Shown here in pieces: positions 54,054-62,950 of a DNA stretch of 64,000 bases. Position numbers and translations under genes: made by a program. Each line of letters opens with the position of its first letter. Positions within the stretch are counted from its first letter, which is position 1. Origin of the DNA: an uncultured Sulfuricurvum sp. (GTDB taxonomy: Bacteria > Campylobacterota > Campylobacteria > Campylobacterales > Sulfurimonadaceae); NCBI RefSeq assembly GCF_937936435.1, contig NZ_CALDDG010000002.1, positions 20,752-84,751 of the forward strand. The letters run 5' to 3'. Below the pieces are notes generated by a model. That model was not told where the DNA came from and made no database searches. It saw only the letters and a list, made by a program, of their open reading frames with translations.

Positions 54054-55160
54054 ATGCCAACTATGAAGGTACTGGCCGTCGACGATCAGGAGTTTAATCT
54101 TGATTTGATCGATTTGGCGTTTATGGACAATCCAAGCATACAGATTACCCGTGCAGTGAATGGGCGGGAAGCCTTGGATATTTTGGCTGCGGATGCAGGA
54201 TACAGTGTGATTCTTCTGGATCTGGCAATGCCGGTAATGGACGGGTTTGAAACGCTTTCCAGACTCAAAGCCCATCCTTTATGGTCAAAAATTCCGACGA
54301 TTGTCGTGACGGCGAATTCCGAAGAGAAGCATCGCGCTTTGCGCGAGGGAGCCAGTGATTTCCTGAGTAAACCGATCGATGTGGAAGAGCTGAAACTGCG
54401 GACGCATAATTACGCCAAAATCAAAGAGTACCAAGATTATCTCGGCGATATGAACCGTATTTTAGAAGAAAAAGTCCATGAGCGGACAACCGAACTCCAA
54501 GAGGCGTTGGCATTTGCCAAAAAAACCGAGTACGAAATTTCGGCTCGGCTGGGTAAAGCTTCAGAGTACCGTGATATGGAGACCGGTATGCACATCAAAA
54601 GGATGAGCCATTATTCGGCGAAATTGGCTGAGCTTGCGGGATTGCCTCCCGAAGAAGTGGAACTGATTTTATACGCCTCACCTCTCCATGATATCGGAAA
54701 AGTAGGGATTCCCGATCGTATTTTGCTCAAACCGGGCCGTTTTACCCCGGAAGAATTTGAAATTATGAAGCTCCATACCGTAATAGGGGGGAGAATGCTG
54801 GAAACGGACGGAAGCTATCCCGTAATCGATGCGGGTCGGATCATTGCACTTCAGCATCATGAAAAAGTAGACGGTACGGGGTATCCTGCGGGGCTGAAAA
54901 GAGATGAGATCCATATGCATGCGCTGATCGTTTCCATCGCCGATGTTTTTGATGCGTTAAGCTCTCAGCGGGTATATAAAAAAGCATTTACGATCGAGGA
55001 GACGCTGGAGATATTGCGTCAAGGGTGCGGAACCCATTTCGATGAGCGGTTGGTGTATCTTTTGATCGAAAATTTAGAAGCATTTACGGCCATCAAAGAG
55101 GCATTTCCCGATGAAGAGGAGTCGCCGTCTATCATGAGTTTGATCGATCAGTTGCAATAA
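54054..55160 (+). CDS. Response regulator with HD-GYP cyclic-di-GMP phosphodiesterase domain
   Basis: About 368 residues. A receiver domain with phospho-acceptor Asp56 (VILLDLAMPVMDG) and Lys in FLSKPIDVEEL, a coiled linker (LEEKVHERTTELQEALAFAKK) and an HD-GYP domain with intact HD (HDIGKVGIPD, His212/Asp213) and HHEKVDGTGYP. All key residues are present, so it should hydrolyse cyclic-di-GMP when phosphorylated. The start is ambiguous: ATG 54054 (MPTMKVLAVDD) or TTG 54006 with CGGAG upstream, adding 16 residues. First gene of a six-gene operon. Confidence 0.88.
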   Translation: MPTMKVLAVDDQEFNLDLIDLAFMDNPSIQITRAVNGREALDILAADAGYSVILLDLAMPVMDGFETLSRLKAHPLWSKIPTIVVTANSEEKHRALREGASDFLSKPIDVEELKLRTHNYAKIKEYQDYLGDMNRILEEKVHERTTELQEALAFAKKTEYEISARLGKASEYRDMETGMHIKRMSHYSAKLAELAGLPPEEVELILYASPLHDIGKVGIPDRILLKPGRFTPEEFEIMKLHTVIGGRMLETDGSYPVIDAGRIIALQHHEKVDGTGYPAGLKRDEIHMHALIVSIADVFDALSSQRVYKKAFTIEETLEILRQGCGTHFDERLVYLLIENLEAFTAIKEAFPDEEESPSIMSLIDQLQ

Positions 55161-55169
55161 GGAGTAAAA

Positions 55170-55538
55170 GTGCATATATTGATAGCCGAGGATGAAGAAT
55201 ACAATCAAATGGTGATACAGGCCATGATCGAAATGCTTTATCCGCAAGTGCGTATCGAGATGGTTTCTGACGGACGCGAAGCATTCGAAAAGCTGCAAGG
55301 TGGATCGTTTGATCTGGTATTGACGGATATCGATATGCCGGTGATGAACGGATACGATTTGCTCACCGAAGTGCGAAAGAGGGGATTGAATATTCCGATG
55401 ATCTGTGTGACCGCTTTCGCGATCAGCGGGGATAAAGAAAAGCTGTTACTACACGGTTTCGAGCGTTATATTTCCAAACCGATCGATATGGAAGATCTAA
55501 AATCGGTGCTTGACCCTTATTTAGAGGGAGAACTTTAA
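55170..55538 (+). CDS. CheY-like single-domain response regulator
   Basis: 122 residues, a lone receiver domain: acidic pocket AEDEEYN, phospho-acceptor Asp53 in LVLTDIDMPVMNG, Thr in ICVTAFA and Lys in YISKPIDMEDL. The start is GTG with AAGGAG upstream. There is no output domain, so it works by protein contact, probably as phosphate carrier between the kinases of this operon. The stop shares one base with the next ATG (TAATG). Confidence 0.9.
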   Translation: MHILIAEDEEYNQMVIQAMIEMLYPQVRIEMVSDGREAFEKLQGGSFDLVLTDIDMPVMNGYDLLTEVRKRGLNIPMICVTAFAISGDKEKLLLHGFERYISKPIDMEDLKSVLDPYLEGEL

Positions 55539-57871
55539 TGTATCAAAGCGTCGATATCGCTTCGTTGATAGCCGTTTTTGCGTTAAATGAAGAGCAAATG
55601 CGGCGACGGGAGAAAGTCGGAACGTACATACACTCTTTTTCGGCATTAGTGTATGATCGGATGTACAATCACTATTTATTGAAAGAACCTATGTATCACA
55701 GTGTTCTCTCCTCCGCCGATGTCCCCAGACTGATACGGATGCAGTCGGAATATCTGAGTTCATTGTTTATCCACCCTTTCGACGACCGGTTGCTCGAACG
55801 TACACGGCAGGTCGGCAATATCCACATCGCGATAGGGCTTGAACCGGTGCATGTATCCCGCGGGTACAATATCTTGAGCGAAATCATTATCAGTCTGAGC
55901 GAAGTCAATACGCAGATCCGCGAGGACATGGCAATCATCCTCAAAATGCTTCATGTTTCCGAGACGGTGATGCTGGAGAGTTACTTCGAACGGTATTCTC
56001 AGCATCAAGACGAGATGAATCGGGAGAACGAAATCCTAAACCTGTTCGATAAACTTTACGCCGCATTAACGATCCATAAGCAGACGCAAAAAAAAGTGGT
56101 GAATTACTTTCTCAGTCATGACAACAATATGGCATCGGTAGCGGAACCGCTAAGCGAACATGATTGCCCGTTTAGCGCGTTATTGGATGAATTGAGCGGG
56201 AAGCAGGCATTGCTGGAGGGATTCGGGATTGAGTTGCAACAGATCCGTACGCTTCATCATGCGTATCATGAATCGTTAAAACAGCTAAATTCTGCAATCA
56301 CACAGCCCGAAGAGCAAAAAAACATCCTTTTGAAAAAAATCGCAGAGCAATCCGATGCCCTGTATTCTATCCTTGATAAACCGCTGGAAGAGATTTCGGC
56401 AACCTCGTATCTGGGCGTTCATTCGGGAATGGCATTTTTGGAAGCGTGCGCATTGTCGAATCATGATAGTGCCGGCAGTCGCGATGCGGATGAGATCGTG
56501 GATAATATGCAGGAAAAACTGCGTACACAGCTGCAAAAGACGGTAGGGTGGTGTATCGAGGAGTTGCACATCGGCTTTTCGGAATTTCCTTTTGGCGCTC
56601 AATTCGATGTGAGCGAAAGAATCCTGCTTAAGGGCAAACGGATTTATATCGGCGTTATGATCAAAGCGATTCCGAACAAAGTATTTATGGTAGAGATCAT
56701 TAAAATTCTCCTGGAAATCGTCCGTCAAAACGCGTATAACAAAGAACGTGAATATGCACTGATTCAATTAGTCGATCAGGTTGAACGGGCGAGCCAGTCG
56801 AAAGATATGTTTTTGGCCAATATGTCCCATGAACTTCGCACACCGCTCAATGCCATCATCGGGTTTTCCCAGATTTTAGGGATGAATCCCGCTTTGCCGC
56901 AAAACTTGAAACCGTATATCGATAAAATCGGCATCGCCGGCAACAATCTGCTGACGTTGGTCAATACGATTCTCGATTTTGCGAAACTGGAAGCCGGAAA
57001 ATTGACGTTTAAGCCGGACATTACGATCATCTCGGGAGTGATGAGAGACGTCGCGACGATTATCGAGCCGATGGCGTTGAAAAAATCGATTCGATTTCAC
57101 TATCCCGAATTGATCTCTTTGGGGCTCTATCTGGACCGTCAGCTGATCCATCAGGTCTTATTGAACCTGCTCAGCAATGCCGTCAAATTCACCCCTGAAG
57201 GGGGAGAAGTGTCCATGTCGGTCGATTTTGATGAAGAAAAGAGGGTTTACCGCTTCAGTATATGCGATACCGGTATCGGAATCGAGGCAAAAGATATTAC
57301 TACTCTCTTTGATCCGTTTACGCAAGTCGAGAACCCGTTTCAAAAAACGGCAAAAGGGACGGGGCTTGGGCTGGCGATCACTAAACGGATTATCGAGGAT
57401 TTGCACGGTGGAAAACTGTGGGTTGAAAGCGAACCGGGGAAAGGGTCGTGCTTTTATTTTACGATTCCCGTTTCTCAGACCCAAAATACGGTAGAGAGAT
57501 ACTCGTCTTCCACCGAAGATGCCAAAAAAATGTTGATCGTCGAAGATGCTCCCGAATATCAGAAAATGCTGCTGGAGCGTTTGCAGGATCATTACCATTT
57601 AGTTATGACGAACTCCGTGAATCGGGCTAAAGAGATGCTCGAATCGGAGAGTTTCGATTTCATCGTCCTCGATTTCTTTTTAGTAGACGGCATCAGTTCC
57701 GAAGTGCTTCAGTTTATGGAACATAACCGCATCGCGATCCCCGTTATCATCATTTCGGCGGAAGATGACAGTAAGCTGATCGCCCATCTGCCCAATACGG
57801 AAAGCGTCGAGGGGATATTCAACAAAGCCCATATTCAAGAGATATGCGACTATTTAACCAAACGATTATAA
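55538..57871 (+). CDS. Globin-coupled hybrid sensor histidine kinase
   Basis: 777 residues. The N-terminal ~160 residues resemble a sensor globin/protoglobin; RTRQVGNIHIAIGLEPVHV contains His96 as likely proximal heme ligand. A middle helical region of about 250 residues has no clear family. Then come the phospho-acceptor helix (His431 in NMSHELRTPLNAIIGFSQ), an ATPase domain (NLLSNAVKFTPEGG, DTGIGIEA, GTGLGLAITKRI) and a C-terminal receiver with Asp712 in VLDFFLVDG. Expected to sense O2, NO or CO in the cytoplasm; heme binding is inferred from the motif. Confidence 0.82.
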   Translation: MYQSVDIASLIAVFALNEEQMRRREKVGTYIHSFSALVYDRMYNHYLLKEPMYHSVLSSADVPRLIRMQSEYLSSLFIHPFDDRLLERTRQVGNIHIAIGLEPVHVSRGYNILSEIIISLSEVNTQIREDMAIILKMLHVSETVMLESYFERYSQHQDEMNRENEILNLFDKLYAALTIHKQTQKKVVNYFLSHDNNMASVAEPLSEHDCPFSALLDELSGKQALLEGFGIELQQIRTLHHAYHESLKQLNSAITQPEEQKNILLKKIAEQSDALYSILDKPLEEISATSYLGVHSGMAFLEACALSNHDSAGSRDADEIVDNMQEKLRTQLQKTVGWCIEELHIGFSEFPFGAQFDVSERILLKGKRIYIGVMIKAIPNKVFMVEIIKILLEIVRQNAYNKEREYALIQLVDQVERASQSKDMFLANMSHELRTPLNAIIGFSQILGMNPALPQNLKPYIDKIGIAGNNLLTLVNTILDFAKLEAGKLTFKPDITIISGVMRDVATIIEPMALKKSIRFHYPELISLGLYLDRQLIHQVLLNLLSNAVKFTPEGGEVSMSVDFDEEKRVYRFSICDTGIGIEAKDITTLFDPFTQVENPFQKTAKGTGLGLAITKRIIEDLHGGKLWVESEPGKGSCFYFTIPVSQTQNTVERYSSSTEDAKKMLIVEDAPEYQKMLLERLQDHYHLVMTNSVNRAKEMLESESFDFIVLDFFLVDGISSEVLQFMEHNRIAIPVIIISAEDDSKLIAHLPNTESVEGIFNKAHIQEICDYLTKRL

Positions 57872-57883
57872 GGAGAAAGAGTA

Positions 57884-58672
57884 ATGACCAATGAGATAAA
57901 GAGCCTTCCCCCGTTGCCGGCATCGATTGTCAAGATTCAAGAGTTGTGCATGAGCAGTGATACGGATATCGATGAACTTGCACGGGTGATCGAAGCGGAT
58001 CCGATGCTCAGTGCCAATATCCTTAAATCGGTCAATTCGCCGTTGTACGGGATGAGTAAAGAGATATCTTCGATTCCTCAGGCGGTCATGCTGTTCGGAA
58101 TATCGATGATTCGCGGTTTTGCCGCCGCCAATGCGATCAAAAAAACCGTTCCGGTCGATTTGAATCCGTACGGGAAAACGATTGATGACTTGGGGAGAAT
58201 ATCGACGTTGCAGGCGACGTTGGTTCGCGAGTGGTATCGCAATGTCGATAAGTCAATGCTTCCTTTGCTGCAAAGTGCCGCTTTTTTGATGGAACTTGGC
58301 AAACTGGTCGCTTCGATCAAACTGATAGGTTCCGGTAGTGCTGAGCGTTTTAAAGAAGCCCTTGCGCAGGGAAAAGCCATCGGCGAGGCAGAACGTGACT
58401 TGTTGGGGATGAGCAGTTATGAGATTGCGGCAATGATGTTTGAACATTGGAATTTTGAAAGTGCTCTGACCGAGGCGCTAAAAGCGATTTCCGATCCATC
58501 CAGCTCAAATCGCTATGCGCAGGTCTTACGTGTCGTGTCCGAAGCGGTCGATTTTCGTGATGCATTGGGGACGGAGGGGATACGAAAGGCCGTGGAGACA
58601 ATCGAAGTGCTGGGATTAAACCGTAGTGCATTTGAAGATGCGGTGCAAACAATCCAATCGCATAATCATTGA
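57884..58672 (+). CDS. HDOD domain signalling protein
   Basis: 262 residues covering one HDOD domain: LPPLPASIVKIQELCMSS, IEADPMLSANILKSVNSP and ISSIPQAVMLFGISMIRGFA are typical. HDOD lacks the HD metal-binding residues and normally acts as an interaction module in c-di-GMP or stress signalling. It lies 12 bases after the globin kinase and 12 before the FIST gene. Confidence 0.87.
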   Translation: MTNEIKSLPPLPASIVKIQELCMSSDTDIDELARVIEADPMLSANILKSVNSPLYGMSKEISSIPQAVMLFGISMIRGFAAANAIKKTVPVDLNPYGKTIDDLGRISTLQATLVREWYRNVDKSMLPLLQSAAFLMELGKLVASIKLIGSGSAERFKEALAQGKAIGEAERDLLGMSSYEIAAMMFEHWNFESALTEALKAISDPSSSNRYAQVLRVVSEAVDFRDALGTEGIRKAVETIEVLGLNRSAFEDAVQTIQSHNH

Positions 58673-58687
58673 TTAAAAAGGCAAATG

Positions 58688-59812
58688 ATGAAAAGTGAAC
58701 AGATACGCTGGAGCGAAGGAAGCGGATGGAGTCTCTACGATACGGCAGAGGGGCCGAACCGGAATTTGGTATTGGTTTTTTTTGATCATCCCCAATGTCA
58801 TGATCCGGAGTGGTTCGAAGAGCTCAAATCGTTCTATCCTAATGCGATCATCGCCGGAGTCAGCAGTTCGGGGAGCGTGTTGGATACGGTAATCAGCGAT
58901 CACGATGCGGTAGCGACTGCGTTGACGCTGGAGCGCTCCGGTGTGCGGTGCGTCTCTCATAAGATATCCGATTACGCCGATGCGGAGATACTGGGAGCTG
59001 CATTGGGCGAAGCCCTGTTGGATGAGGGATTGCGGCATGTATTGATCCTTTCGGACGGACTATCGATCAACGGGAGCGAGCTAGCCCGCGGGTTTTCCCG
59101 TGTATTGCCTGAGGGGATTACGATTACCGGCGGGTTGGCAGGGGACGGTACACGGTTCGGGACAACATACGTGATCGCCGGAGCGGGAGCGCAAACCGGT
59201 ATTGTCGCGGCGGTCGGCTTTTACGGCGAAACGTTGCGGGCGAAAAGCGGATGCTACGCCGGTTGGGACGAGTTCGGCCCGGAGCGGGTAATTACCCGCT
59301 CGGAAGCCAATGTCCTTTATACAATCGACAATCAACCGGCACTGGAGTTGTACAAACGGTATTTGGGCGAGTTCGCCTCCGATTTGCCGAGCAGCGGTTT
59401 ACGATTTCCGATGAGCGTCCGTAAAAATATCGATGCGACTCCGGTCATACGGACACTTTTGGCGGTAGATGAAACGTCGCAGAGTATGACGTTTGCCGGC
59501 GATGTTCCGCAGGGGTATTTATGCCGATTGTTGAAAACCAATATGGATTCGTTGATTGAACACGCGGGAATGGCGGCCGAATCGTCAAAGCTGGAGGAGG
59601 ATTCACCGTTTTTAGTGATTGCCGTCAGCTGTGTCGGTCGCCGTTTGGTACTGGGGCAGCTGTGTGAAGAGGAGCTTGAAATTATTCGTGAAACACTCGG
59701 AGAACAAGCCGTCATTACAGGGTTTTATTCGTACGGAGAGCTGTCGGAAAAAGGGGAAAACCGATGTACGCTCCATAATCAGACCATGACTCTTGTCAGT
59801 ATCTATGAGTAG
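58688..59812 (+). CDS. FIST-domain sensor protein, NosP-like
   Basis: 374 residues with FIST_N (NAIIAGVSSSGSVLD, ITGGLAGDGTRF) and FIST_C (FPMSVRKN, SCVGRRLVLGQL, GFYSYGELS) segments. FIST proteins of the NosP class bind heme and sense nitric oxide, usually next to a histidine kinase and c-di-GMP enzymes, which is the case here. The heme ligand was not identified, and FIST proteins can also bind other small ligands. Two ATGs stand in tandem at 58685 and 58688; AAGG spacing favours the second. Confidence 0.82.
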   Translation: MKSEQIRWSEGSGWSLYDTAEGPNRNLVLVFFDHPQCHDPEWFEELKSFYPNAIIAGVSSSGSVLDTVISDHDAVATALTLERSGVRCVSHKISDYADAEILGAALGEALLDEGLRHVLILSDGLSINGSELARGFSRVLPEGITITGGLAGDGTRFGTTYVIAGAGAQTGIVAAVGFYGETLRAKSGCYAGWDEFGPERVITRSEANVLYTIDNQPALELYKRYLGEFASDLPSSGLRFPMSVRKNIDATPVIRTLLAVDETSQSMTFAGDVPQGYLCRLLKTNMDSLIEHAGMAAESSKLEEDSPFLVIAVSCVGRRLVLGQLCEEELEIIRETLGEQAVITGFYSYGELSEKGENRCTLHNQTMTLVSIYE

Positions 59813-59820
59813 AGAACACT

Positions 59821-60783
59821 ATGGCTGATACCTATCATCGGCTCCTGATGCGCCAAATGCGGCGCTTTCTGAATACGGATCATCTTGAAGAATTGGCCCC
59901 TTTTTTAGAGAGTATCAGCGCTTTTTACGAAGATGCCGAAAAAGAGCGTAAATTATGGGACCGGATATTGGAAGTGAGTTCGAGAGAACTCGAAGAGGCC
60001 AACCGTTCACTTCGACAGCAAAATAAGGAACTTCGGGAAAAAGAGGAACTCCGATTGGCGCGGGATGCGGCGATTGAGGAGATGAATCAGGCGATAGAGG
60101 CCAATCGGGCCAAAGATACCTTCCTATCCAGTATGAGTCATGAGCTTCGTACCCCGCTTAATGCGATTATCGGATTTTCACAGATTCTTTTAGCAAAAAA
60201 AGATACCCCCGAATCGGTTAAAGGGTTTGTAGAGAAAATTCACCTTTCGGGTAAAAACCTCCTCTCCTTGGTCAATACGATCCTCGATTTTTCAAAAATC
60301 GAGGCGGGGAAAGTGGAGATTCATCAAACAACATGGGGTTTGAAAGAACTAATGGAAGAGGTGAAAATTCTCCTTGAACCGATGGCGGAGAAAAAAAGGC
60401 TCCGCATTGATATTCGTATGGATATGACGCACCATATTTACGCCGATCGGCAATTGATCAAACAGGTTATGGTCAATCTGATCAGCAACGCGGTCAAATT
60501 TTCACCCGAAGGAGAAAGTATTGCGATAGAACATTGCACTGCGGAGGGTCAAGAAGTGTTTCGCGTCTGCGATCACGGGCATGGGATTGCTCCTGAAAAA
60601 ATCGACTCGTTGTTTGAACCTTTTGTGCAGATTCGCGAACATCAAAATGAGGCGATCAAAGGGACCGGGCTGGGGCTTACGATCGTCAAAAGGATTATTG
60701 AACTGCATACGGGAAAAATTTGGATAGAGAGCCGGGTAGGGGAGGGGAGCTGTTTCATATTCAGCTTGCCGGTTCCGTCTTAA
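59821..60783 (+). CDS. Cytoplasmic histidine kinase partner of the FIST protein
   Basis: 320 residues without membrane segments. An N-terminal coiled coil (LEEANRSLRQQNKELREKEE) leads to the phospho-acceptor helix (His107 in SMSHELRTPLNAIIGFSQ) and an ATPase domain (NLISNAVKFSPEGE, DHGHGIAP, GTGLGLTIVKRII). The kinase core is very close to that of the globin kinase upstream, suggesting duplication and shared response regulators. It has no sensor domain, so it probably takes its signal from the FIST protein encoded 8 bases upstream, as NahK does from NosP. Its stop overlaps the converging gene by 4 bases. Confidence 0.87.
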   Translation: MADTYHRLLMRQMRRFLNTDHLEELAPFLESISAFYEDAEKERKLWDRILEVSSRELEEANRSLRQQNKELREKEELRLARDAAIEEMNQAIEANRAKDTFLSSMSHELRTPLNAIIGFSQILLAKKDTPESVKGFVEKIHLSGKNLLSLVNTILDFSKIEAGKVEIHQTTWGLKELMEEVKILLEPMAEKKRLRIDIRMDMTHHIYADRQLIKQVMVNLISNAVKFSPEGESIAIEHCTAEGQEVFRVCDHGHGIAPEKIDSLFEPFVQIREHQNEAIKGTGLGLTIVKRIIELHTGKIWIESRVGEGSCFIFSLPVPS

Positions 60784-61469
60784 ATCGGTAGATCGAAAAA
60801 GTAAGCTAATCCGTAATAAACGCTGTAAAATCCATAGATCAGAATCGCCAATGCGGCAAGACGGTTCATCGTTTGACGAAAAGCGATCTCTTTAAAAAAA
60901 CTGACCGACTGTCCCAGCGCCAACAGAGTCGGGACGGTTGCGAGTCCGAATGCCGCCATAATCAGACCGCCATCAAGTATCGATGCCGAAGCGGCCGCTT
61001 TTGCGGCGAAGAAAAAGACGAATCCGCAGGGAAAAAATCCGTTCATCACACCCAGAGCAAAAAAGCTGCCGATCGTTTTGCTCTTGATTAAACGGGAAAA
61101 GAGAGTCTTGAAGAGAGAATTGGTCGAAAAAGAGCGTTCCAGAATATGGATAAGTTTGGAGAGACCGAACATCCCCAAAGCCGTGATGATCATAACAAAT
61201 CCGGCGAATATGAAAAGGGCTCCGTGCAGCTGCATATTGAGGGTGAAGAGTGACCCCAACGCTCCGAAAATCATCCCCAGAAGCATATAAGAACTGACCC
61301 GGCCGAGATTGTAGGCTCCATGGCGTACGAGCTGTGCACCGCGGCTCATCGACGCGTCGATTTTCGTCGAGCTGTAGGCCACGATAAAGCCGCCGCACAT
61401 CCCGATACAGTGGCCGAAACTTCCGGCAAATGCGATCGAGATTATAACCCACCATTCGATACCGTGCAT
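60780..61469 (-). CDS. TauE/SafE-like (CcoH/UreH-type) membrane transporter
   Basis: 229 residues, about six membrane segments, starting MHGIEWWVIISIAFAGSFGH with the family motifs GHCIGMCGGFI and VMNGFFPCGFVFFF, Cys/Met-rich and suggestive of metal handling. Such proteins are annotated as sulfite exporter-like and often sit with cytochrome oxidase or copper genes. I chose the ATG at 61469 because AGAAGG stands 7 bases upstream; the frame runs on to 61622 through the regulatory region. It is divergent from a heavy-metal-binding protein. Confidence 0.78.
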   Translation of the reverse strand: MHGIEWWVIISIAFAGSFGHCIGMCGGFIVAYSSTKIDASMSRGAQLVRHGAYNLGRVSSYMLLGMIFGALGSLFTLNMQLHGALFIFAGFVMIITALGMFGLSKLIHILERSFSTNSLFKTLFSRLIKSKTIGSFFALGVMNGFFPCGFVFFFAAKAAASASILDGGLIMAAFGLATVPTLLALGQSVSFFKEIAFRQTMNRLAALAILIYGFYSVYYGLAYFFDLPI

Positions 61470-61521
61470 GATTCCACCTTCTTGCAAATAGTATATAGAG
61501 TATACGATTTGTGTTACAACA

Positions 61522-61538
61522 GTGTTAAGGCTTAACAC
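61522..61538. promoter_or_regulatory. 17-bp palindrome between divergent metal-related genes
   Basis: GTGTTAAGGCTTAACAC, perfect 7-bp arms with a 3-base centre. An outer TTTGTGTTA / TAACACAAA pair at 61508 and 61533 gives a second possible symmetry. It lies about 53 bases from both start codons, a typical repressor or activator operator position. Confidence 0.5.
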
Positions 61539-61591
61539 AAATTTAACATTTCTATGAAACAATAGCACGAAATCATTTAAAGGATTCGTGG

Positions 61592-61855
61592 ATGAAAAAA
61601 GTTCTTTTGGTAATGGCGGCATTCGTGTCGATTGCAGGTGCGGATGAGTTGGTCAACCTCAAAATTGACGGTATGATGTGTCCGGCGTGCGTTAAAAATG
61701 TCAAAGGCTCTTTAAATGAAGTCAAAGGGGTGAAAGACACCAGCGTCTATCTCAAAGACGGACGTGCGGAAGTAAAAGCCGAAAACGGCACAAAGCCTGA
61801 GGCAATGTGCGATGCGGTAAAAAAAGCCGGTTACGGCTGTGCGGTTACTAAATAG
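61592..61855 (+). CDS. Periplasmic heavy-metal-associated (HMA) protein
   Basis: 87 residues: signal peptide (MKKVLLVMAAFVSIAGA) followed by one HMA domain with metal-binding Cys30/Cys33 in GMMCPAC and a ferredoxin-like ending DAVKKAGYGC. It resembles MerP or an exported CopZ-type copper chaperone. It is divergent from the TauE-like transporter with a shared palindromic operator, suggesting joint metal control. Copper delivery to respiratory oxidase is a reasonable but unproven role. Confidence 0.85.
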   Translation: MKKVLLVMAAFVSIAGADELVNLKIDGMMCPACVKNVKGSLNEVKGVKDTSVYLKDGRAEVKAENGTKPEAMCDAVKKAGYGCAVTK

Positions 61856-62827
61856 TTAAATAAAATACTGTTGTGCATCGTTGCGGCTAAGATCGCTAAG
61901 GGTACTTAGCGAAACGCCGCCGAAATCCAACGTCTGTTCCCCCTCAAATCCCGCTTTACAATACGCCAAAAGAAGTTTTCCCGCCAGTAACCGGTCGTTC
62001 TCGTCGGCATTGACGGATAAGAGCGCATGAGGCCCGACGAGTTCGGTACGGACATGAATGTATTTGCGGTTTTCGATCGTTTCGAGGATGGCGTTGTCTT
62101 CGGCGTTGCGCCCGATGATGAATTTCGCCCCTCCCGGAAGACGGAGCTGCCGTCCGTATTTCAGAGTCGGGATGTCCTCTACCGTAAAGGTATCGTGGGC
62201 GATGAAATCACGGATCTTATTCGAGAATTTTTCATCGGTCAAAAGGCATCCGCCCCCCGGTGCTTCGTAGTCTTTAAGCCCGAATTGCTCTGCCAGTTCT
62301 ATCTGTCGGTCACGGTTGCGTCCGACGATATTTTCGAGTTTCTCCCGATCGACCCATCCCTCTGTTTCCGGAAGCGTCGGTTCCAGTGATTTGGCACTCA
62401 TCGGACGCAGGAGCAATCCGCCGCAGTTGCTGAGGTTAAGGACTTTTTCGAGCGATTCTCGGTTTTGGCTCATCGGGCGTTGACCGAGGACTTCACCGCT
62501 GATGAGAAAGCTCGCTCCCCATTCGTCCATTAGACGTTTGGCTACTTCGAACATTTTGGCATGGCAGTCGATGCAGGGGTTGAAGTTTTTTCCGTAGCCG
62601 TATTTCGGGGAAAAAAGGACCTCTTTGATGTATTCGTCACGGATATCGACGCTTCGAAATTCGGCACCGACCTGTTCGCACATGTTTTTCATATGGGACA
62701 AACGGTCTTTAGTCGAACCGAATCCGGTATTGATGTTGCAGGCGATTACCTCGATCCCCTGATCAATGATCAGTTTCATTGCCAAAGTGGAGTCGAGACC
62801 GCCGCTGAAGAGAGCTATGGCTTTCAT
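61856..62827 (-). CDS. PP-loop ATP pyrophosphatase, ThiI/MnmA-like tRNA thiolation candidate
   Basis: 323 residues. The PP-loop SGGLDST is at residues 9-15, followed by a conserved NPCIDCHAKMF Cys pair and ISGEVLGQRPMSQ. These are shared by ATP-dependent sulfur-insertion enzymes that adenylate uridine in tRNA before thiolation. It lacks the THUMP domain of ThiI and the full architecture of MnmA, so the exact nucleoside is unknown. The C-terminal part resembles an NFACT/DUF814-like RNA-binding segment (weak). The stop abuts the HMA gene end. Confidence 0.72.
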   Translation of the reverse strand: MKAIALFSGGLDSTLAMKLIIDQGIEVIACNINTGFGSTKDRLSHMKNMCEQVGAEFRSVDIRDEYIKEVLFSPKYGYGKNFNPCIDCHAKMFEVAKRLMDEWGASFLISGEVLGQRPMSQNRESLEKVLNLSNCGGLLLRPMSAKSLEPTLPETEGWVDREKLENIVGRNRDRQIELAEQFGLKDYEAPGGGCLLTDEKFSNKIRDFIAHDTFTVEDIPTLKYGRQLRLPGGAKFIIGRNAEDNAILETIENRKYIHVRTELVGPHALLSVNADENDRLLAGKLLLAYCKAGFEGEQTLDFGGVSLSTLSDLSRNDAQQYFI

Positions 62828-62873
62828 AATAATTACATTCCTTTATGATTTCTCTTTCTTTTCTCTAAAGCGC

Positions 62874-62895
62874 AAAAAAAGGAAACGTATCCTTT
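62874..62895 (-). terminator. Intrinsic terminator downstream of dnaG
   Basis: On the minus strand, AAAGGA / TCCTTT with a 6-base loop runs directly into seven T, the clearest rho-independent terminator in the window. It separates dnaG from the PP-loop gene. Confidence 0.75.
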
Positions 62896-62950
62896 CGGCT
62901 CATTGCGCAGGTCATTTCCGTATTTGTACGGGAGGAGATGAAGAGACAGA

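Noticed and set aside
61470..61622. N-terminal extension of the TauE-like protein
   Set aside because: It would cover the palindromic operator and the HMA gene start; the internal ATG has a good ribosome binding site and a family-like N-terminus.
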